Source: a virus. Taken from it: a DNA stretch of 24,598 bases. Numbering within the stretch: the first letter of the stretch is position 1; each line of letters begins with the position of its first letter. The stretch lies in the IMG/VR virus record IMGVR_UViG_3300009529_000046, positions 1 to 24,598 of that record. One strand, 5' to 3'. The notes under the pieces are model-generated. The model was not told the DNA's origin. It saw nothing but the letters and a program-made list of their open reading frames with translations, and did not search any database. The translations under genes were made by a program, and so were the position numbers. This document shows positions 1-8,940 of the stretch, one piece after another.

Positions 1-1871
1 ACGTCATTACCACCACCATTTCTCGCAGCACTAGAGTAATAAATCTTGTACTTCAGCATGTTATCTGTTCCTAGAGCGTCTGCTGGGATTGAAAAACTTA
101 GTATATCGGTCTCTGTTGAGGTGTTATCTATTACAATATCAGTAGAGGTTGTAAACAGCAACCTTGTTACATCGTTATGTATATGCAACGAGTCAGCGTC
201 ACTTCCATCAGTCAGAGTAGTTATATTATTCAACTCACTCATATTCCCTGTGAAAGGAGTACTGCTTATACTGAAATAACTAGAAGTCGCAAAGTCTGTA
301 AGAGCATTATGAGTTGTTGTTGCATTAAACGTAGCTGTACTAGCCCAGGTATGTACACCAGTCCAAGCAAAAGTATCACTCAAATCAATCCAGCTTTGGT
401 CTAAATAACCACTTGAATTAGCAGCGGGTACTTTACCAGCCCCAGAGTATTGATCGTAGTTTCCAATTTCTACACACATGTAAGCACTTGTATTACCATT
501 TAAAGGTGCTTCTGTACCCTCCCCGTTGTTATAGAGGAAAGAGATGTCGTCTGTTGTAAGTAAAGTATCATATACTCTAAAATCGTCTAGTTGACCAGTG
601 AAAAAGCTTGCTGTACTTGACGCGGCACCTATAAATGTAGTTGAAGTACTAGCTTTATAAACTGTACCTAAATTAATTGCACTACTATTAACAAGAACAT
701 TGTCAACATAAAGAAATACACCAACATCTGCATCCATCTTGATTACTAAATGGTGGTATGTTGCGTCTAAGTTTATTGCACCTACAGTAACGCTCCCAGC
801 ATCTGTAACCGTACGAAAAGTTATACTATCATTACCTATAAGATCTTTTAAGGTCATTTCTGTGGAATCTGCTGTATCTCCAAATAAAAACTTAAACACA
901 GTTTCCGTACTGTATGAGGTTGCACGCTTGTACCAGAAAGAAATAGTAGCTTCTGCGAAGTCGCTTTGTATAGGTGCTGTAGTCGTAGCGTAATCACCTA
1001 TTCCATCAAAATCTAGGGCCCCACTTATCTTACCAGCCACAGTCATGTCGGCTGTGGTGGTTATCCCTCCGATAGTCACTGGACGAGTAGAGGAAGCAAA
1101 ATCTCTAAATGTAGTATTTGTATCGTTCTCGTTCATTTTTAAGTGCATGAGCAGGCTTGATGTTGTCGGTCCACCTTGCGAAGTCTCATCAGAAGCACCC
1201 ATTTCAACAATACCTTTAGTCTGTGTATTAGCGTCTGAAGCACCAGCCACAGCTACGCCATCTATGTATTCTTTATCACAAATATCATCGTTATCAGAAC
1301 AGGTGGCTACGTCGCTAGAGTATTTAAACAATTGAACTGTAGAGCTTACGTTACCACTAAAAGTCCAGTCACCACTATTATCCCAGTCTCCTGAAGTGGT
1401 TTGATCAGTGTCTTTGTCTGTAAGTTGGTCATATACATAATGAACATTACTCATTACAACAGATGAGCCTGCGTTATGAGCATTTTGATTTGCCGCAACA
1501 GCAACCTCTGAAGTTCCATAAAAAGCAAGTCCACGAGTACAACCTGTCCAGGATGTTCCACTTATGCCGGTACATTTTACTATCTCTTCACGACTTTTTC
1601 CTGGCTCTATTGTTAAAAAAACCACATCACCAAGGTCGGCCATGACTAAGACGTGATCATCAAAAGTTGTTACAGAACTTACTGGGACAGTAGTTTGATT
1701 AGATGTCATCGACTGATTAAGGGTGGTCTGGTACCTTGAAACCACGCTATAACCCAAGTCGATTTCATTTTGTTTCCTTTGGTGGCTATTTACCAAAAAA
1801 CCTACAGCTAAAATAACCGCAAGTGACGCTACTATACCTGACCCTAGAAGAATTTTCTTTAACTTTGTCAT
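1..1871 (-). CDS. LamG-domain surface/fibre protein with N-terminal membrane anchor (partial)
   Basis: The reading frame stays open from the ATG at 1871 to the left edge, so the C-terminus is missing; at least 620 residues are visible. Residues about 5-27 form a hydrophobic segment after a KLKK stretch, which suggests a signal anchor. A low-complexity Ser/Thr/Asp-rich stalk follows. A concanavalin-like LamG jellyroll lies at about 1150-510, with the family-typical strands GALDFDGIGDY and GQLDDFRVYD and the ending FLYNNGEGTE. LamG domains bind carbohydrate or surface proteins, so a role in host-surface attachment is inferred. The gene is last in the visible leftward series, after the holin-like gene and a 155-nt structured gap. 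The leader is AT-only with no Shine-Dalgarno. An N-terminal membrane segment is unusual for a virion fibre; the product could instead be an exported protein displayed on the infected host. The LamG call is good, the precise role is not known. Confidence 0.82.
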   Translation of the reverse strand, partial: MTKLKKILLGSGIVASLAVILAVGFLVNSHQRKQNEIDLGYSVVSRYQTTLNQSMTSNQTTVPVSSVTTFDDHVLVMADLGDVVFLTIEPGKSREEIVKCTGISGTSWTGCTRGLAFYGTSEVAVAANQNAHNAGSSVVMSNVHYVYDQLTDKDTDQTTSGDWDNSGDWTFSGNVSSTVQLFKYSSDVATCSDNDDICDKEYIDGVAVAGASDANTQTKGIVEMGASDETSQGGPTTSSLLMHLKMNENDTNTTFRDFASSTRPVTIGGITTTADMTVAGKISGALDFDGIGDYATTTAPIQSDFAEATISFWYKRATSYSTETVFKFLFGDTADSTEMTLKDLIGNDSITFRTVTDAGSVTVGAINLDATYHHLVIKMDADVGVFLYVDNVLVNSSAINLGTVYKASTSTTFIGAASSTASFFTGQLDDFRVYDTLLTTDDISFLYNNGEGTEAPLNGNTSAYMCVEIGNYDQYSGAGKVPAANSSGYLDQSWIDLSDTFAWTGVHTWASTATFNATTTHNALTDFATSSYFSISSTPFTGNMSELNNITTLTDGSDADSLHIHNDVTRLLFTTSTDIVIDNTSTETDILSFSIPADALGTDNMLKYKIYYSSAARNGGGND

Positions 1872-2026
1872 ATATATATATTATTAATATTAGTCTAGCC
1901 CCCGAGCAACACCATACAGAATGGACTCAGAGGCTAAGTAACACCCCGATAAATCGGAGACCCTAACCTTTGTTATCGCACCGCTACTTCCATCAGCAAG
2001 CCGTTGGGAGTCTCGGAGGGTTGAGG
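1872..2026 (-). other. Structured intergenic segment between holin-like and LamG genes
   Basis: This 155-nt gap is richer in GC than its surroundings. It holds a perfect hairpin CCGAT-AA-ATCGG (1946-1957), a small CCAT/ATGG hairpin near 1912-1924, and a motif (1979-2016) that recurs at 14345-14378. No ORF is credible here. It may be a structured mRNA linker or a small RNA. Only the hairpins and the shared motif are seen directly. Confidence 0.4.
1979..2016 (-). repeat. Recurrent RNA-like motif, copy A
   Basis: This is the companion of the 14345-14378 motif: CACCGCTnCTT, a 6-nt insertion, GCAAGCC, GTT, GGGAG, TCGG. It lies 11 nt downstream (on the minus strand) of the holin-like stop codon. 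Confidence 0.45.
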
Positions 2027-2257
2027 CTATTTATTCATTATCTTTCTTACCAAACCAATTACTGTAACTACTCCAGCTATCAGAGCTACTACAGCATTAA
2101 CTATTTCTGTGAGTTCACCACTTGTAATATCGATACCTACGTTTGTGAATATAATCACAGCGATAGGCACAAGCCCTAGCAAGATACCTTTTACAGTCAT
2201 CGCTAGGTTATTTGGATTCTCACTTGATCCAAGCACTGGAAATTTCTTGTGTATCAT
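2027..2257 (-). CDS. Holin-like small membrane protein
   Basis: This 76-residue protein has two hydrophobic segments, about residues 20-42 (ILLGLVPIAVIIF core) and 50-70 (VNAVVALIAGVVTVIGLV). A short polar turn containing Asp and Glu separates them, and the C-terminus is basic (RKIMNK). Size and topology match two-TM phage holins, which form lesions in the inner membrane at the end of infection. The gene sits directly downstream of the cysteine-peptidase-like protein, a typical lysis-cassette arrangement. The leader is SD-less (AAGAATATATG). No holin family motif can be named, so another small membrane protein cannot be excluded. Confidence 0.6.
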   Translation of the reverse strand: MIHKKFPVLGSSENPNNLAMTVKGILLGLVPIAVIIFTNVGIDITSGELTEIVNAVVALIAGVVTVIGLVRKIMNK

Positions 2258-2266
2258 ATATTCTTA

Positions 2267-3250
2267 TTAAGAATTATTTTTTTTACCAAATTTTTTGAAT
2301 AAAGATGTTATGGCTTCAGCGAACGAAGTCTTCTTTGCTGAGAGACTTATACCATCACCATAGGAATCTATCCCTGCTTGGCTTACGTCTACCCAGTCTT
2401 TATTTGTCCATGCAATATTACCAAAGTATTTAATAAAATCGTCTGGCCCTTCTACATGATGCTTACGACCGTCTGAGTCTATCATATAGATTTTACCATC
2501 CTCTTTGTTTCTTACGAGTTGCATTTTCATATCGTCTATGATTATGTTTATAATTTTTTTATAGTGGAATCTCATTCCATATGCAAATGGATAATCCCAA
2601 TCATATTCAGCTATCTTTCCTAAGTACGAATCAAAGATATAATTCTTTTTCTTTACACTATCTTTCTTGTACAGAACAACTGAATGATCATAACGTCCAA
2701 CCTTAGCAGTCTTATTTGTGCGAGAGTCCACAGCTACTTGAATAGGGCTAAATTTGAGAGCCTCATCGTAATTTCTTCTAGGTACATTTTCATATCCATA
2801 TTCGCTTTCAACAACCCACTTCAAACCGATCTCTTTAATAGATTGAGATATTGGACCGAAATATTTTGCTTTAGTTGTTGTACTTGTGAAAGGTAAGTCA
2901 GTCTCATTCACATAACCACCCTTCCTTGTTGCTTCTCCTACTCTTGTATGAGAATTTCCAACCCCATATTTAGTTCCTGAAATATTGGCTGAATACCAAT
3001 CTGAATTATCTATTTCTTCTCCATAACGAGCTTTATGCATCATTTCATTCGCATTACAATTTGCAAAGTTAGTACAAGAATATGTATCAAAAAATCTATT
3101 TCTCTGAACCTCCAATCTGGGAAGAGATTCTGACCAGTCACCATCTGGTCTGATTATTTCTCTAGGTAATTTAGCGCCAAGAAAGTGATAATCTTCCTCA
3201 CTTGCGTGTTCTTCTGCCAATTCTGGATTGAAACCTGGATTATTTTGCAT
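2267..3250 (-). CDS. Papain-like cysteine peptidase, putative endolysin
   Basis: This 327-residue protein has no signal peptide. A plausible catalytic triad can be read: Cys59 in DTYSCTNFANCN, His189 in RYDHSVVLY and Asp207 in NYIFDSY. The spacing and the 'SPIQVAVD...DHSVVL' strands resemble papain-fold (C1/C39-like) peptidases. A separate C-terminal piece begins near residue 244 and contains IYMIDSDGRKHHVEGPDDF, resembling small 'G-x-I/V-Y-L-I-x-x-G-K' beta modules of surface proteins; it may bind the wall. A basic, Ser/Lys-rich tail ends the protein. The gene lies 9 bp upstream of the holin-like gene, so cleavage of peptidoglycan cross-links at lysis is the favoured role. A virion-associated or maturation protease is the alternative. 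Confidence 0.55.
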   Translation of the reverse strand: MQNNPGFNPELAEEHASEEDYHFLGAKLPREIIRPDGDWSESLPRLEVQRNRFFDTYSCTNFANCNANEMMHKARYGEEIDNSDWYSANISGTKYGVGNSHTRVGEATRKGGYVNETDLPFTSTTTKAKYFGPISQSIKEIGLKWVVESEYGYENVPRRNYDEALKFSPIQVAVDSRTNKTAKVGRYDHSVVLYKKDSVKKKNYIFDSYLGKIAEYDWDYPFAYGMRFHYKKIINIIIDDMKMQLVRNKEDGKIYMIDSDGRKHHVEGPDDFIKYFGNIAWTNKDWVDVSQAGIDSYGDGISLSAKKTSFAEAITSLFKKFGKKNNS

Positions 3251-3349
3251 ATGTTAGCTGGTTAGGAATAGTACTTGTTGCTATCTCGTGTTTTGAACCT
3301 TGTGGCTCGTCGTAATAGTACTTAGTATTGCCGTGTGTTGAATAAAAAA

Positions 3350-3598
3350 TTAATTTTTTTTTTCTCCTAATAGGTAATTTCTTATATCAGTTATATCATC
3401 CCGCATGGCTCGTATAGTCTCTTTGTTTGGTACTTCTTTTAAATCTCCTTGCATTGCCACTATTTCATCAGTATTAACATCTACTTGTTTATTTAGGGAG
3501 CCATAAGCAACCGAACCAGAGACTACAGACAGAACAATAGCAACGGCTAATGAAGCTATAGCAACCCAGTGTGGGTGTTTACTCATGGTTTCGCCCAT
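3350..3598 (-). CDS. Small membrane-anchored coiled-coil protein
   Basis: This 82-residue protein has one N-terminal membrane segment (about residues 12-32, VAIASLAVAIVLSVVSGSVAYG). A charged helical tail with heptad-like spacing follows (VNTDEIVAMQGDLKEV to IRNYLLGEKKN). This resembles XhlA-like or spanin-like accessory lysis proteins, although no motif proves it. It lies between the fibre-like gene and the putative endolysin, which supports a lysis or membrane role. An internal ATG at residue 5 (3586) could be the real start; 3598 is kept because it has the usual ATATG context. A 99-nt gap follows before the next gene and carries two AAGTACTATT direct repeats. Confidence 0.55.
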   Translation of the reverse strand: MGETMSKHPHWVAIASLAVAIVLSVVSGSVAYGSLNKQVDVNTDEIVAMQGDLKEVPNKETIRAMRDDITDIRNYLLGEKKN

Positions 3599-3646
3599 AT
3601 TGATAATCGTTATCTTAATTTAAATTACTTATTAGTTATAATCTCC

Positions 3647-5176
3647 TTAGTTAGGTTTTAACCACCCTCGCAAATAATATTTTACGTCTAGCGTCGTATA
3701 ATCGGATAATATTTCTGAATCTAATACTACATCACTACCAGAGATACAAAACGGTGCAACAGTTGTTGATAGCGCATTAATATTATAGTACCCAACTTGT
3801 GGAGTACCAGGGCCGATTGAAGTAAATATATCGCCTTCGTCACAGGACATATTAAGTACGCCTGAGGTAGAACCACCACCTATTGTTACGGCAGTGGTCT
3901 CTGCCCAAATACTGTCTGTCCAGAATGAATATCCTGCTGGTACTGTATAAATTGTAACAGTGGTCGATGCCGTCTGGTCAATAGCAGCGGTCGTAGTTAC
4001 TAGCTGAACCATCTTGTTTTCTACTGTGTCAATGCTAGAGTCGACAAAAGACTTAGGTGTTGCGTGAGCATCTGCTGTAGGTGTTCCTACTGAAGTTGTA
4101 ACACTAGAAAAGTTAAAACCTGCAGATAAATCTGTGTCCATCAGTCCCGAATAATACTGTCGCATAAAACAAGTATCAGTACCTCCGTTTATCTCTGCAT
4201 AACAGAAGCTGTCCGCTGAAACCAAGTCATCTACATCTGATTCGTTTACAACTAAATTAACGTCAATTACCGTCGCAGCAACTGTAGAAGTAGCTGTTTG
4301 AAGTATAAGATTATCAAGAAGTATTGTATCGTCAGTGAAACCATAAGGAATAAACGAAACAAAGAACTCGCCTGAATCTGGAGTATATGGAAGCTGAGTC
4401 AAAGTCTCTTCGTCTACTAAAAGTTGAGTGTCGATATATGAATATGTTGAAGTATTAAAATCATCAAATTCAACACCAAAATCTCCTAAACAGACTTCCG
4501 ATGCAATGTCACCTGTACTTGTAACACTTATCCATCCAGCGTTACCAAGGTCGTAACATTCTGTAAAGCCTTCTACATCTATAAAACCACCATTATCAAC
4601 ATAATCTGTGGTTGAAGCATTAGTGAAAAGAAAAGCCATTCCTGTAGTAGTAGCACTATCCTCTGATGCTCTGACATGAAAACCAACATTTACATCAACA
4701 TCAATATCCATACCTACCGCCCCTTGTCCTATGTAACAACCATCCACATCATCCCCATCCACTACACATTGGGCGGCTTGAACGCCGTCTTGTGCTGTAG
4801 AAGTGACTGTAAGAGTACCTACGGCTGTGTTTGTAGTGAAACCAGTATCAAAAGGGTCGCTCTCAAAAGAGTTGTTTGTAAACAAGTTTGACCCAGAAGG
4901 AGTTACTGTCGGTGCTGATTTTGTAGCACCAACAATAGCGATTGATGATGAGATTGTTCCTGCGCCAGTTATATTATAACCTGCCGCATCCATGTGTTCT
5001 GCAAGTGTTGGGCTAGAGTCTTGTGAAAGGTCATAGTTAGCTGTACGACCACGCAAAGTATCTTTTTGTGCTAATGAAGCACTTGCGAACACAACACCGA
5101 AAATCAAAGCTAATCCTACTAAGGATATTAGCCCTACTCTCCAGTACTGTTGTAGAAAAAGTTTGATTTTTCCCAT
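3647..5176 (-). CDS. Membrane-anchored beta-rich fibre/adhesin-like protein
   Basis: This 509-residue protein has a hydrophobic segment at about residues 14-36 (VGLISLVGLALIFGVVFASAS), a probable signal anchor. The rest is Thr/Ser/Asp-rich and nearly Lys-free, as in extracellular beta proteins. A carbohydrate-binding-like stretch starts near residue 97 (NLFTNNSFESDPFDTGF, then a strand-rich jellyroll-like region). The C-terminal half contains SAGFNFSSVTTSVGTPTADAHATPKS, reminiscent of tail-fibre repeats. Scattered Cys residues might form disulfides, which fits an exported protein. Its place among fibre genes suggests a receptor-binding or surface role. No family is recognised with certainty. 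Confidence 0.6.
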   Translation of the reverse strand: MGKIKLFLQQYWRVGLISLVGLALIFGVVFASASLAQKDTLRGRTANYDLSQDSSPTLAEHMDAAGYNITGAGTISSSIAIVGATKSAPTVTPSGSNLFTNNSFESDPFDTGFTTNTAVGTLTVTSTAQDGVQAAQCVVDGDDVDGCYIGQGAVGMDIDVDVNVGFHVRASEDSATTTGMAFLFTNASTTDYVDNGGFIDVEGFTECYDLGNAGWISVTSTGDIASEVCLGDFGVEFDDFNTSTYSYIDTQLLVDEETLTQLPYTPDSGEFFVSFIPYGFTDDTILLDNLILQTATSTVAATVIDVNLVVNESDVDDLVSADSFCYAEINGGTDTCFMRQYYSGLMDTDLSAGFNFSSVTTSVGTPTADAHATPKSFVDSSIDTVENKMVQLVTTTAAIDQTASTTVTIYTVPAGYSFWTDSIWAETTAVTIGGGSTSGVLNMSCDEGDIFTSIGPGTPQVGYYNINALSTTVAPFCISGSDVVLDSEILSDYTTLDVKYYLRGWLKPN

Positions 5177-5179
5177 ATA

Positions 5180-5446
5180 TTATTTAATTATTTCTACCTC
5201 TTCCAACGGAAGTTTTGGTAGCATTGATTTAGAATTTAATAATTCGTCTAGTTTAGCTTGTTCAAGTTCTAATCTTGCTTGTGCCCTAGCTACATTTGCT
5301 TCTAGTGTAGGTAGAAGCTCTTCTATCTGTTCTCTTTCAAAAATATCTTTTGGAGGTGTTACTGTTTCAGTTTCATAAGTTACCTCTACAGCGTCTTTTT
5401 CTCCTAACTTAATTAGTTTTTTTTCTTTAGGGATTTTGTTTAGCAT
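5180..5446 (-). CDS. Small coiled-coil protein of the fibre module
   Basis: This 88-residue, highly charged protein is predicted helical over about residues 40-72 (LLPTLEANVARAQARLELEQAKLDELL), a clear heptad pattern. It has no membrane segment. It ends 4 bp before the start of the membrane-anchored fibre-like gene and begins about 15 bp after the 589-residue fibre gene, so it is probably co-translated with them. A fibre chaperone or oligomerisation partner is a guess from position; no family is recognised. Confidence 0.5.
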   Translation of the reverse strand: MLNKIPKEKKLIKLGEKDAVEVTYETETVTPPKDIFEREQIEELLPTLEANVARAQARLELEQAKLDELLNSKSMLPKLPLEEVEIIK

Positions 5447-5461
5447 ATGTATAAATTATTA

Positions 5462-7231
5462 TTATTGCCATTCCCCATCAGATGAATCCCAGTGATATAC
5501 ATAGGACTCTCCTCGGTTGAGCGTGACTAAAGCTGTTATTGAATTTATGTTACCAGATAATGTAACTACACCAGTGTTTATATTTTGTATGAACATTTCT
5601 TCACCATCAGTTGACCCATCTGTCACTGTAAGTGTGAAATCAGTCGTGCTGTTACACTTATTCCAGTAAACTTCATCTGTCGTGTCAGTCCCTGTATAAG
5701 TTGATTTACTTCTTACTACTCTTTTATCAATTATTAAATTGTTCCTTACTAAAGTATCACCATCAGCTTTTAAGTCCATTGCAAGAGTATTACCACCTGC
5801 ACCTACCCAGAACTGCAACCTACCAGCGTCGTCTGCCCCATCTCTACGAACATAGATTCTTGAGACATAATGAGCATCGCCACCACCTGAATCTTGGTCT
5901 TTTAATCCGAATACAAAACCTTGACCAAACCCATCCCCCATTACACCTGTTGTTGTTTTTATTAAATAGTTATTTGAGTTTACTCCGCCAAACCCTTCGA
6001 AAGCACCACTATCATTTCCATTAACATGATTTTCATATCTAGCTAGAGGAAATCCTGAACCATGAATATCAAGTACTCCAGCTACGTAAGTTCCGTTTAG
6101 GACTGTTGTTCCATCTACATCTAGGTTTGCTGTTAGGGTTGTGCCTATTGTATGTGCGATGCCCACCTTAGAGGAATTTAACCCTGCGTAAATTGAATTA
6201 TTAACACCGTCTATTAACATTTTTAATGAACCAGTAGTCGTTGTGTTGTTAGCAGCGGCATAAAAGGCAAAGCCTGTTGCAGCATTTACAAGACTTGAAC
6301 CACCACCAAATGAAATACTATTTGTTGTTGCTGTGCTTTGAGCAACCATGATTCCTAAAGGCTGTTCATCTATATCATAATGATTCATTGTGTAACGAGC
6401 CTGCTTAATAGTATTATCGTCTTCTCTGTCTGATATTCTAAATTGTCCTAGTGTTCCTACTACCTCAAGAGGTACTGTGCCTGGGTCAGTCCCAATTCCT
6501 AGAATCCCACCTAAATAGTTATCACCACTCCTGGAATATATTGAGTAGTGTCTGTGGTTTGAACCGTACCCTGTAGGTTCGTCAGCAATATAATTACTAT
6601 AAGTATAAACAGGTGGGTTATTTGTAGCCCAATCTCCAATAGCATCACTATTCGCAAAATAACCTGCTAAGAAGTAGTGAGAAGCCCCTGCTTCATATGT
6701 ACCAGTTCTATCTTTTGTTGAAAACCACCCACCATAAGAGTCGTTACTTCCAGAGGTTCTGTCTAATTTATAGTCAACGGCTTCAAATCTTCCACCTATC
6801 CCTCTGGCTGCTATATGTGTTCCTACTGAATATGCTTGGTTAAAACTTCCGTAAACTTCTTGAGCTGTACCACCATAGACAATTCCTGCATATAAACCAC
6901 GAATCACATCATTTCCATTATATGATACGGTAAGTCTGTTAAGCGGGTCAGGTTCTGTTCCTATACCTACGTTATTTCTAAAATAGAATGGGCCCCCAGT
7001 AAAATCTAATACGCCCAATGAACTGTTCCAATAGACACTTGAGTCATCGTCAATACCAAAGACTAGTCGTTGTTCGTCTCTTAGTTTTACTAAGATATCA
7101 GCTATCGTGGTGAATAAATTATCATCATCTGTGAACCAGTATGTATATGAATACCCTAATGAATTGGAAGGAGCAAAGCGCACCCCAAGACTAACTAATA
7201 ATTTTCTCCAATGTTTTTTAAGCAAAACCAT
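5462..7231 (-). CDS. Tail fibre / tailspike-like protein
   Basis: This 589-residue protein is Gly/Asn/Thr/Tyr-rich. It carries the fibre signature NVGIGTEPDPLNRLTV near residue 88 and a second ILGIGTDPGTVPLEVVG near 245. These 'GIGT-P-x-L-V' turns are common in phage tail fibres and bacterial adhesins. The C-terminus (VTLSGNINSITALVTLNRGESYVYHWDSSDGEWQ) resembles the terminal beta module of many virion proteins. A role in host recognition is inferred. There is no obvious chaperone autocleavage motif. The N-terminus is basic (VLLKKHWRKLLVSLG) and could contact the virion or a membrane. Its start overlaps the end of the preceding gene by 14 bp, which suggests translational coupling. Confidence 0.72.
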   Translation of the reverse strand: MVLLKKHWRKLLVSLGVRFAPSNSLGYSYTYWFTDDDNLFTTIADILVKLRDEQRLVFGIDDDSSVYWNSSLGVLDFTGGPFYFRNNVGIGTEPDPLNRLTVSYNGNDVIRGLYAGIVYGGTAQEVYGSFNQAYSVGTHIAARGIGGRFEAVDYKLDRTSGSNDSYGGWFSTKDRTGTYEAGASHYFLAGYFANSDAIGDWATNNPPVYTYSNYIADEPTGYGSNHRHYSIYSRSGDNYLGGILGIGTDPGTVPLEVVGTLGQFRISDREDDNTIKQARYTMNHYDIDEQPLGIMVAQSTATTNSISFGGGSSLVNAATGFAFYAAANNTTTTGSLKMLIDGVNNSIYAGLNSSKVGIAHTIGTTLTANLDVDGTTVLNGTYVAGVLDIHGSGFPLARYENHVNGNDSGAFEGFGGVNSNNYLIKTTTGVMGDGFGQGFVFGLKDQDSGGGDAHYVSRIYVRRDGADDAGRLQFWVGAGGNTLAMDLKADGDTLVRNNLIIDKRVVRSKSTYTGTDTTDEVYWNKCNSTTDFTLTVTDGSTDGEEMFIQNINTGVVTLSGNINSITALVTLNRGESYVYHWDSSDGEWQ

Positions 7232-7601
7232 ACAAAAAAGTTACATCTGTATCGTTGCCAGTAGAGTCAACATATAACAAATTTGTATTATTGATAGGTA
7301 TCTTTTCCGTTGCGTTTTTGGGTGGGAGTAGTAATCCTTGCTCACTCCCACTTGCTGCGTCAACACTACTATCACCAAAATAAACATCGTTTGATGTGTT
7401 AGGACTTACAAGAATCACCCATAAACAATCATTATCAGGAAGTTGAACAGGTGTACCAGCGGTGATCACATTAACTACACCAACACCTACCCCTGTCGCC
7501 AACGCAACATCAGCTAAAATCAAAGCTAAAGTCTCCTCAGTCGCCGGATTTATAATATTATCATTTGAGTCCATCAAATTGCTGACTGATCCTGAGCGCA
7601 T
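7218..7601 (-). CDS. Small beta-rich virion protein
   Basis: This 127-residue protein has the N-terminal pattern NIINPATEETLALILADV and then a VITAGTPVQLPDNDCLWVILVSP strand pair, seen in many small phage structural proteins next to fibres. The rest is Ser/Gly/Asp-rich beta sequence with no membrane segment. It lies 2 bp after the coiled-coil gene and overlaps the fibre gene by 14 bp, so it belongs to one translational unit. A tail or fibre adaptor is plausible but not shown. Confidence 0.55.
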   Translation of the reverse strand: MRSGSVSNLMDSNDNIINPATEETLALILADVALATGVGVGVVNVITAGTPVQLPDNDCLWVILVSPNTSNDVYFGDSSVDAASGSEQGLLLPPKNATEKIPINNTNLLYVDSTGNDTDVTFLYGFA

Positions 7602-7603
7602 AT

Positions 7604-8467
7604 TTATAAGTTAAAAGATTTATAAGGTTCACCAATTTTCTTGTACAAATTTCTTACATATTTTTCCTTTCTTTTCAAATCATCTTCTCTTTTTGTCAAT
7701 CCTTTACGTCCAATCAAAACATCACTCTCACGTTTCTCAAGTGGAAGTAATTCCTTTAATACTTTATCAAGCTTTTTCTCTTGGTCATTAATAGTTTTAT
7801 TATTCTCTTTTATAGTAGTTTTCTGTTCTTTGATTTCATCTGACTCTTCTTGGATCATATCCTCATTTTCTTGAATCGTTTTTACAAGATCAGAATTACG
7901 TCCTTGCAAATAAATATTACGATCTTCTTGTGCCTTGTTTCGTTGTTTTTTATCATTATACTCGGAATCCAATACTAGTATAGAGTTTTTCTTGTTCTGA
8001 GCTTCTTTGTCTAATTCCTTGAGTTTGTTTTCAGCCTTTTCTTTTTTTGTATCAAAAGACGAAAGAATATCATCACATTCTTTCTCAATTTTATCTTTTT
8101 TTGTGTTTACCTCATTTTGATGTTCGTTTTTTTTTACATCTAATAAGATCTTATGTTTTTGAAGTAGTCCTTTGTCAGCGTCAAGTTGATCTCGCTCAGT
8201 TTTTATTAATGTTCGGGTATCAATCAAATCCTTGTCTGCTTTTTTTACTAATACCTTAACACTGTCAAGTTTAGAATTTAACTCAGTAAGTTCTTCAGAA
8301 ACTTTTTTAACATCTTTAGAATGTGTATTTTTATCTTTTTGAAGCTGGTTAACAATGGATCCGAGTTCTTGTTTATCAACCTTCATTGCATTAATAGAGT
8401 CCTCCAGTGCTTGTTTCTTTAATTTTTCTTTGGTCTCATCCAAAGGTTCTTTTTTGGTCCTACGCAT
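7604..8467 (-). CDS. Long coiled-coil protein, probable virion component
   Basis: This 287-residue protein is almost wholly predicted coiled coil: Lys/Glu/Asp/Leu heptads from about residue 10 to 265, with no hydrophobic segment and few aromatics. A basic end (KRKEKYVRNLYKKIGEPYKSFNL) follows. It lies between small virion genes and the fibre genes. Possible roles are a short tape-measure-like rod, a needle or stalk, or an assembly chaperone. It is much shorter than siphovirus tape measures and lacks their membrane segments. Function is unknown; only the coiled-coil nature is secure. Confidence 0.6.
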   Translation of the reverse strand: MRRTKKEPLDETKEKLKKQALEDSINAMKVDKQELGSIVNQLQKDKNTHSKDVKKVSEELTELNSKLDSVKVLVKKADKDLIDTRTLIKTERDQLDADKGLLQKHKILLDVKKNEHQNEVNTKKDKIEKECDDILSSFDTKKEKAENKLKELDKEAQNKKNSILVLDSEYNDKKQRNKAQEDRNIYLQGRNSDLVKTIQENEDMIQEESDEIKEQKTTIKENNKTINDQEKKLDKVLKELLPLEKRESDVLIGRKGLTKREDDLKRKEKYVRNLYKKIGEPYKSFNL

Positions 8468-8478
8468 ACAAGCTAAAA

Positions 8479-8874
8479 TTAATGACTAAGATCTCCAACT
8501 TTTGCCCTTACTGTTATTGCACCAGATGAATAGCCAGAAATAACAGCTGTTATCCAACGCATATGATTTGTATTTAACTCAAACATGCGATTTGTGGCAG
8601 CGGCGGCAGAGAGTGCAATACCAGCACTTCCATCAATCGGCGCGCCATCTTCTAAATCTACAACCTCCAAAGCTTCATAACTGTTTGATGGTGATTGTGC
8701 TGCTGTAAAATCAGGAGCTGTTTCAGAAACAGAACCATAAAACTTAATTGTTGCGGTAGTTGTTCCTGTAGTATGTAGGGGTAGAACAACGTTACCATTG
8801 TCTTCTACAAGAATAATTTTCCCTTGTCCATTAGCTGCGGCTGCATCTAATATTGTTTGTACATCTAAACCCAT
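8479..8874 (-). CDS. Small structural protein
   Basis: This 131-residue, Ala/Gly/Thr-rich protein with alternating strand character ends in MRWITAVISGYSSGAITVRAKVGD, a beta arrangement frequent in small phage head or tail proteins. It has no signal or membrane segment. It lies 11 bp upstream of the coiled-coil gene, and a strong GC-rich hairpin (8901-8932) precedes it. Head completion, neck or tail-tube roles are all possible, and no family is named with confidence. Confidence 0.5.
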   Translation of the reverse strand: MGLDVQTILDAAAANGQGKIILVEDNGNVVLPLHTTGTTTATIKFYGSVSETAPDFTAAQSPSNSYEALEVVDLEDGAPIDGSAGIALSAAAATNRMFELNTNHMRWITAVISGYSSGAITVRAKVGDLSH

Positions 8875-8900
8875 ATATTTTATTTAGAGTAAATAATTTT

Positions 8901-8932
8901 ACTCCTCCCACTCTCCGTGGGAGAGGAGGAGT
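8901..8932 (-). terminator. Intercistronic GC-rich hairpin
   Basis: On the minus strand ACTCCT pairs with AGGAGT, and inside it CCCAC pairs with GTGGG. The sequence after it is AAAATTATTT, not a clean U-tract. It separates two virion genes and could be an attenuator or an RNA-processing/stability element rather than a full terminator. Confidence 0.45.
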
Positions 8933-8940
8933 TTGTAATA

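Noticed and set aside
5701-6024. Plus-strand ORF of 107 codons
   Set aside because: It is a Leu/His-rich shadow opposite the tail-fibre gene.
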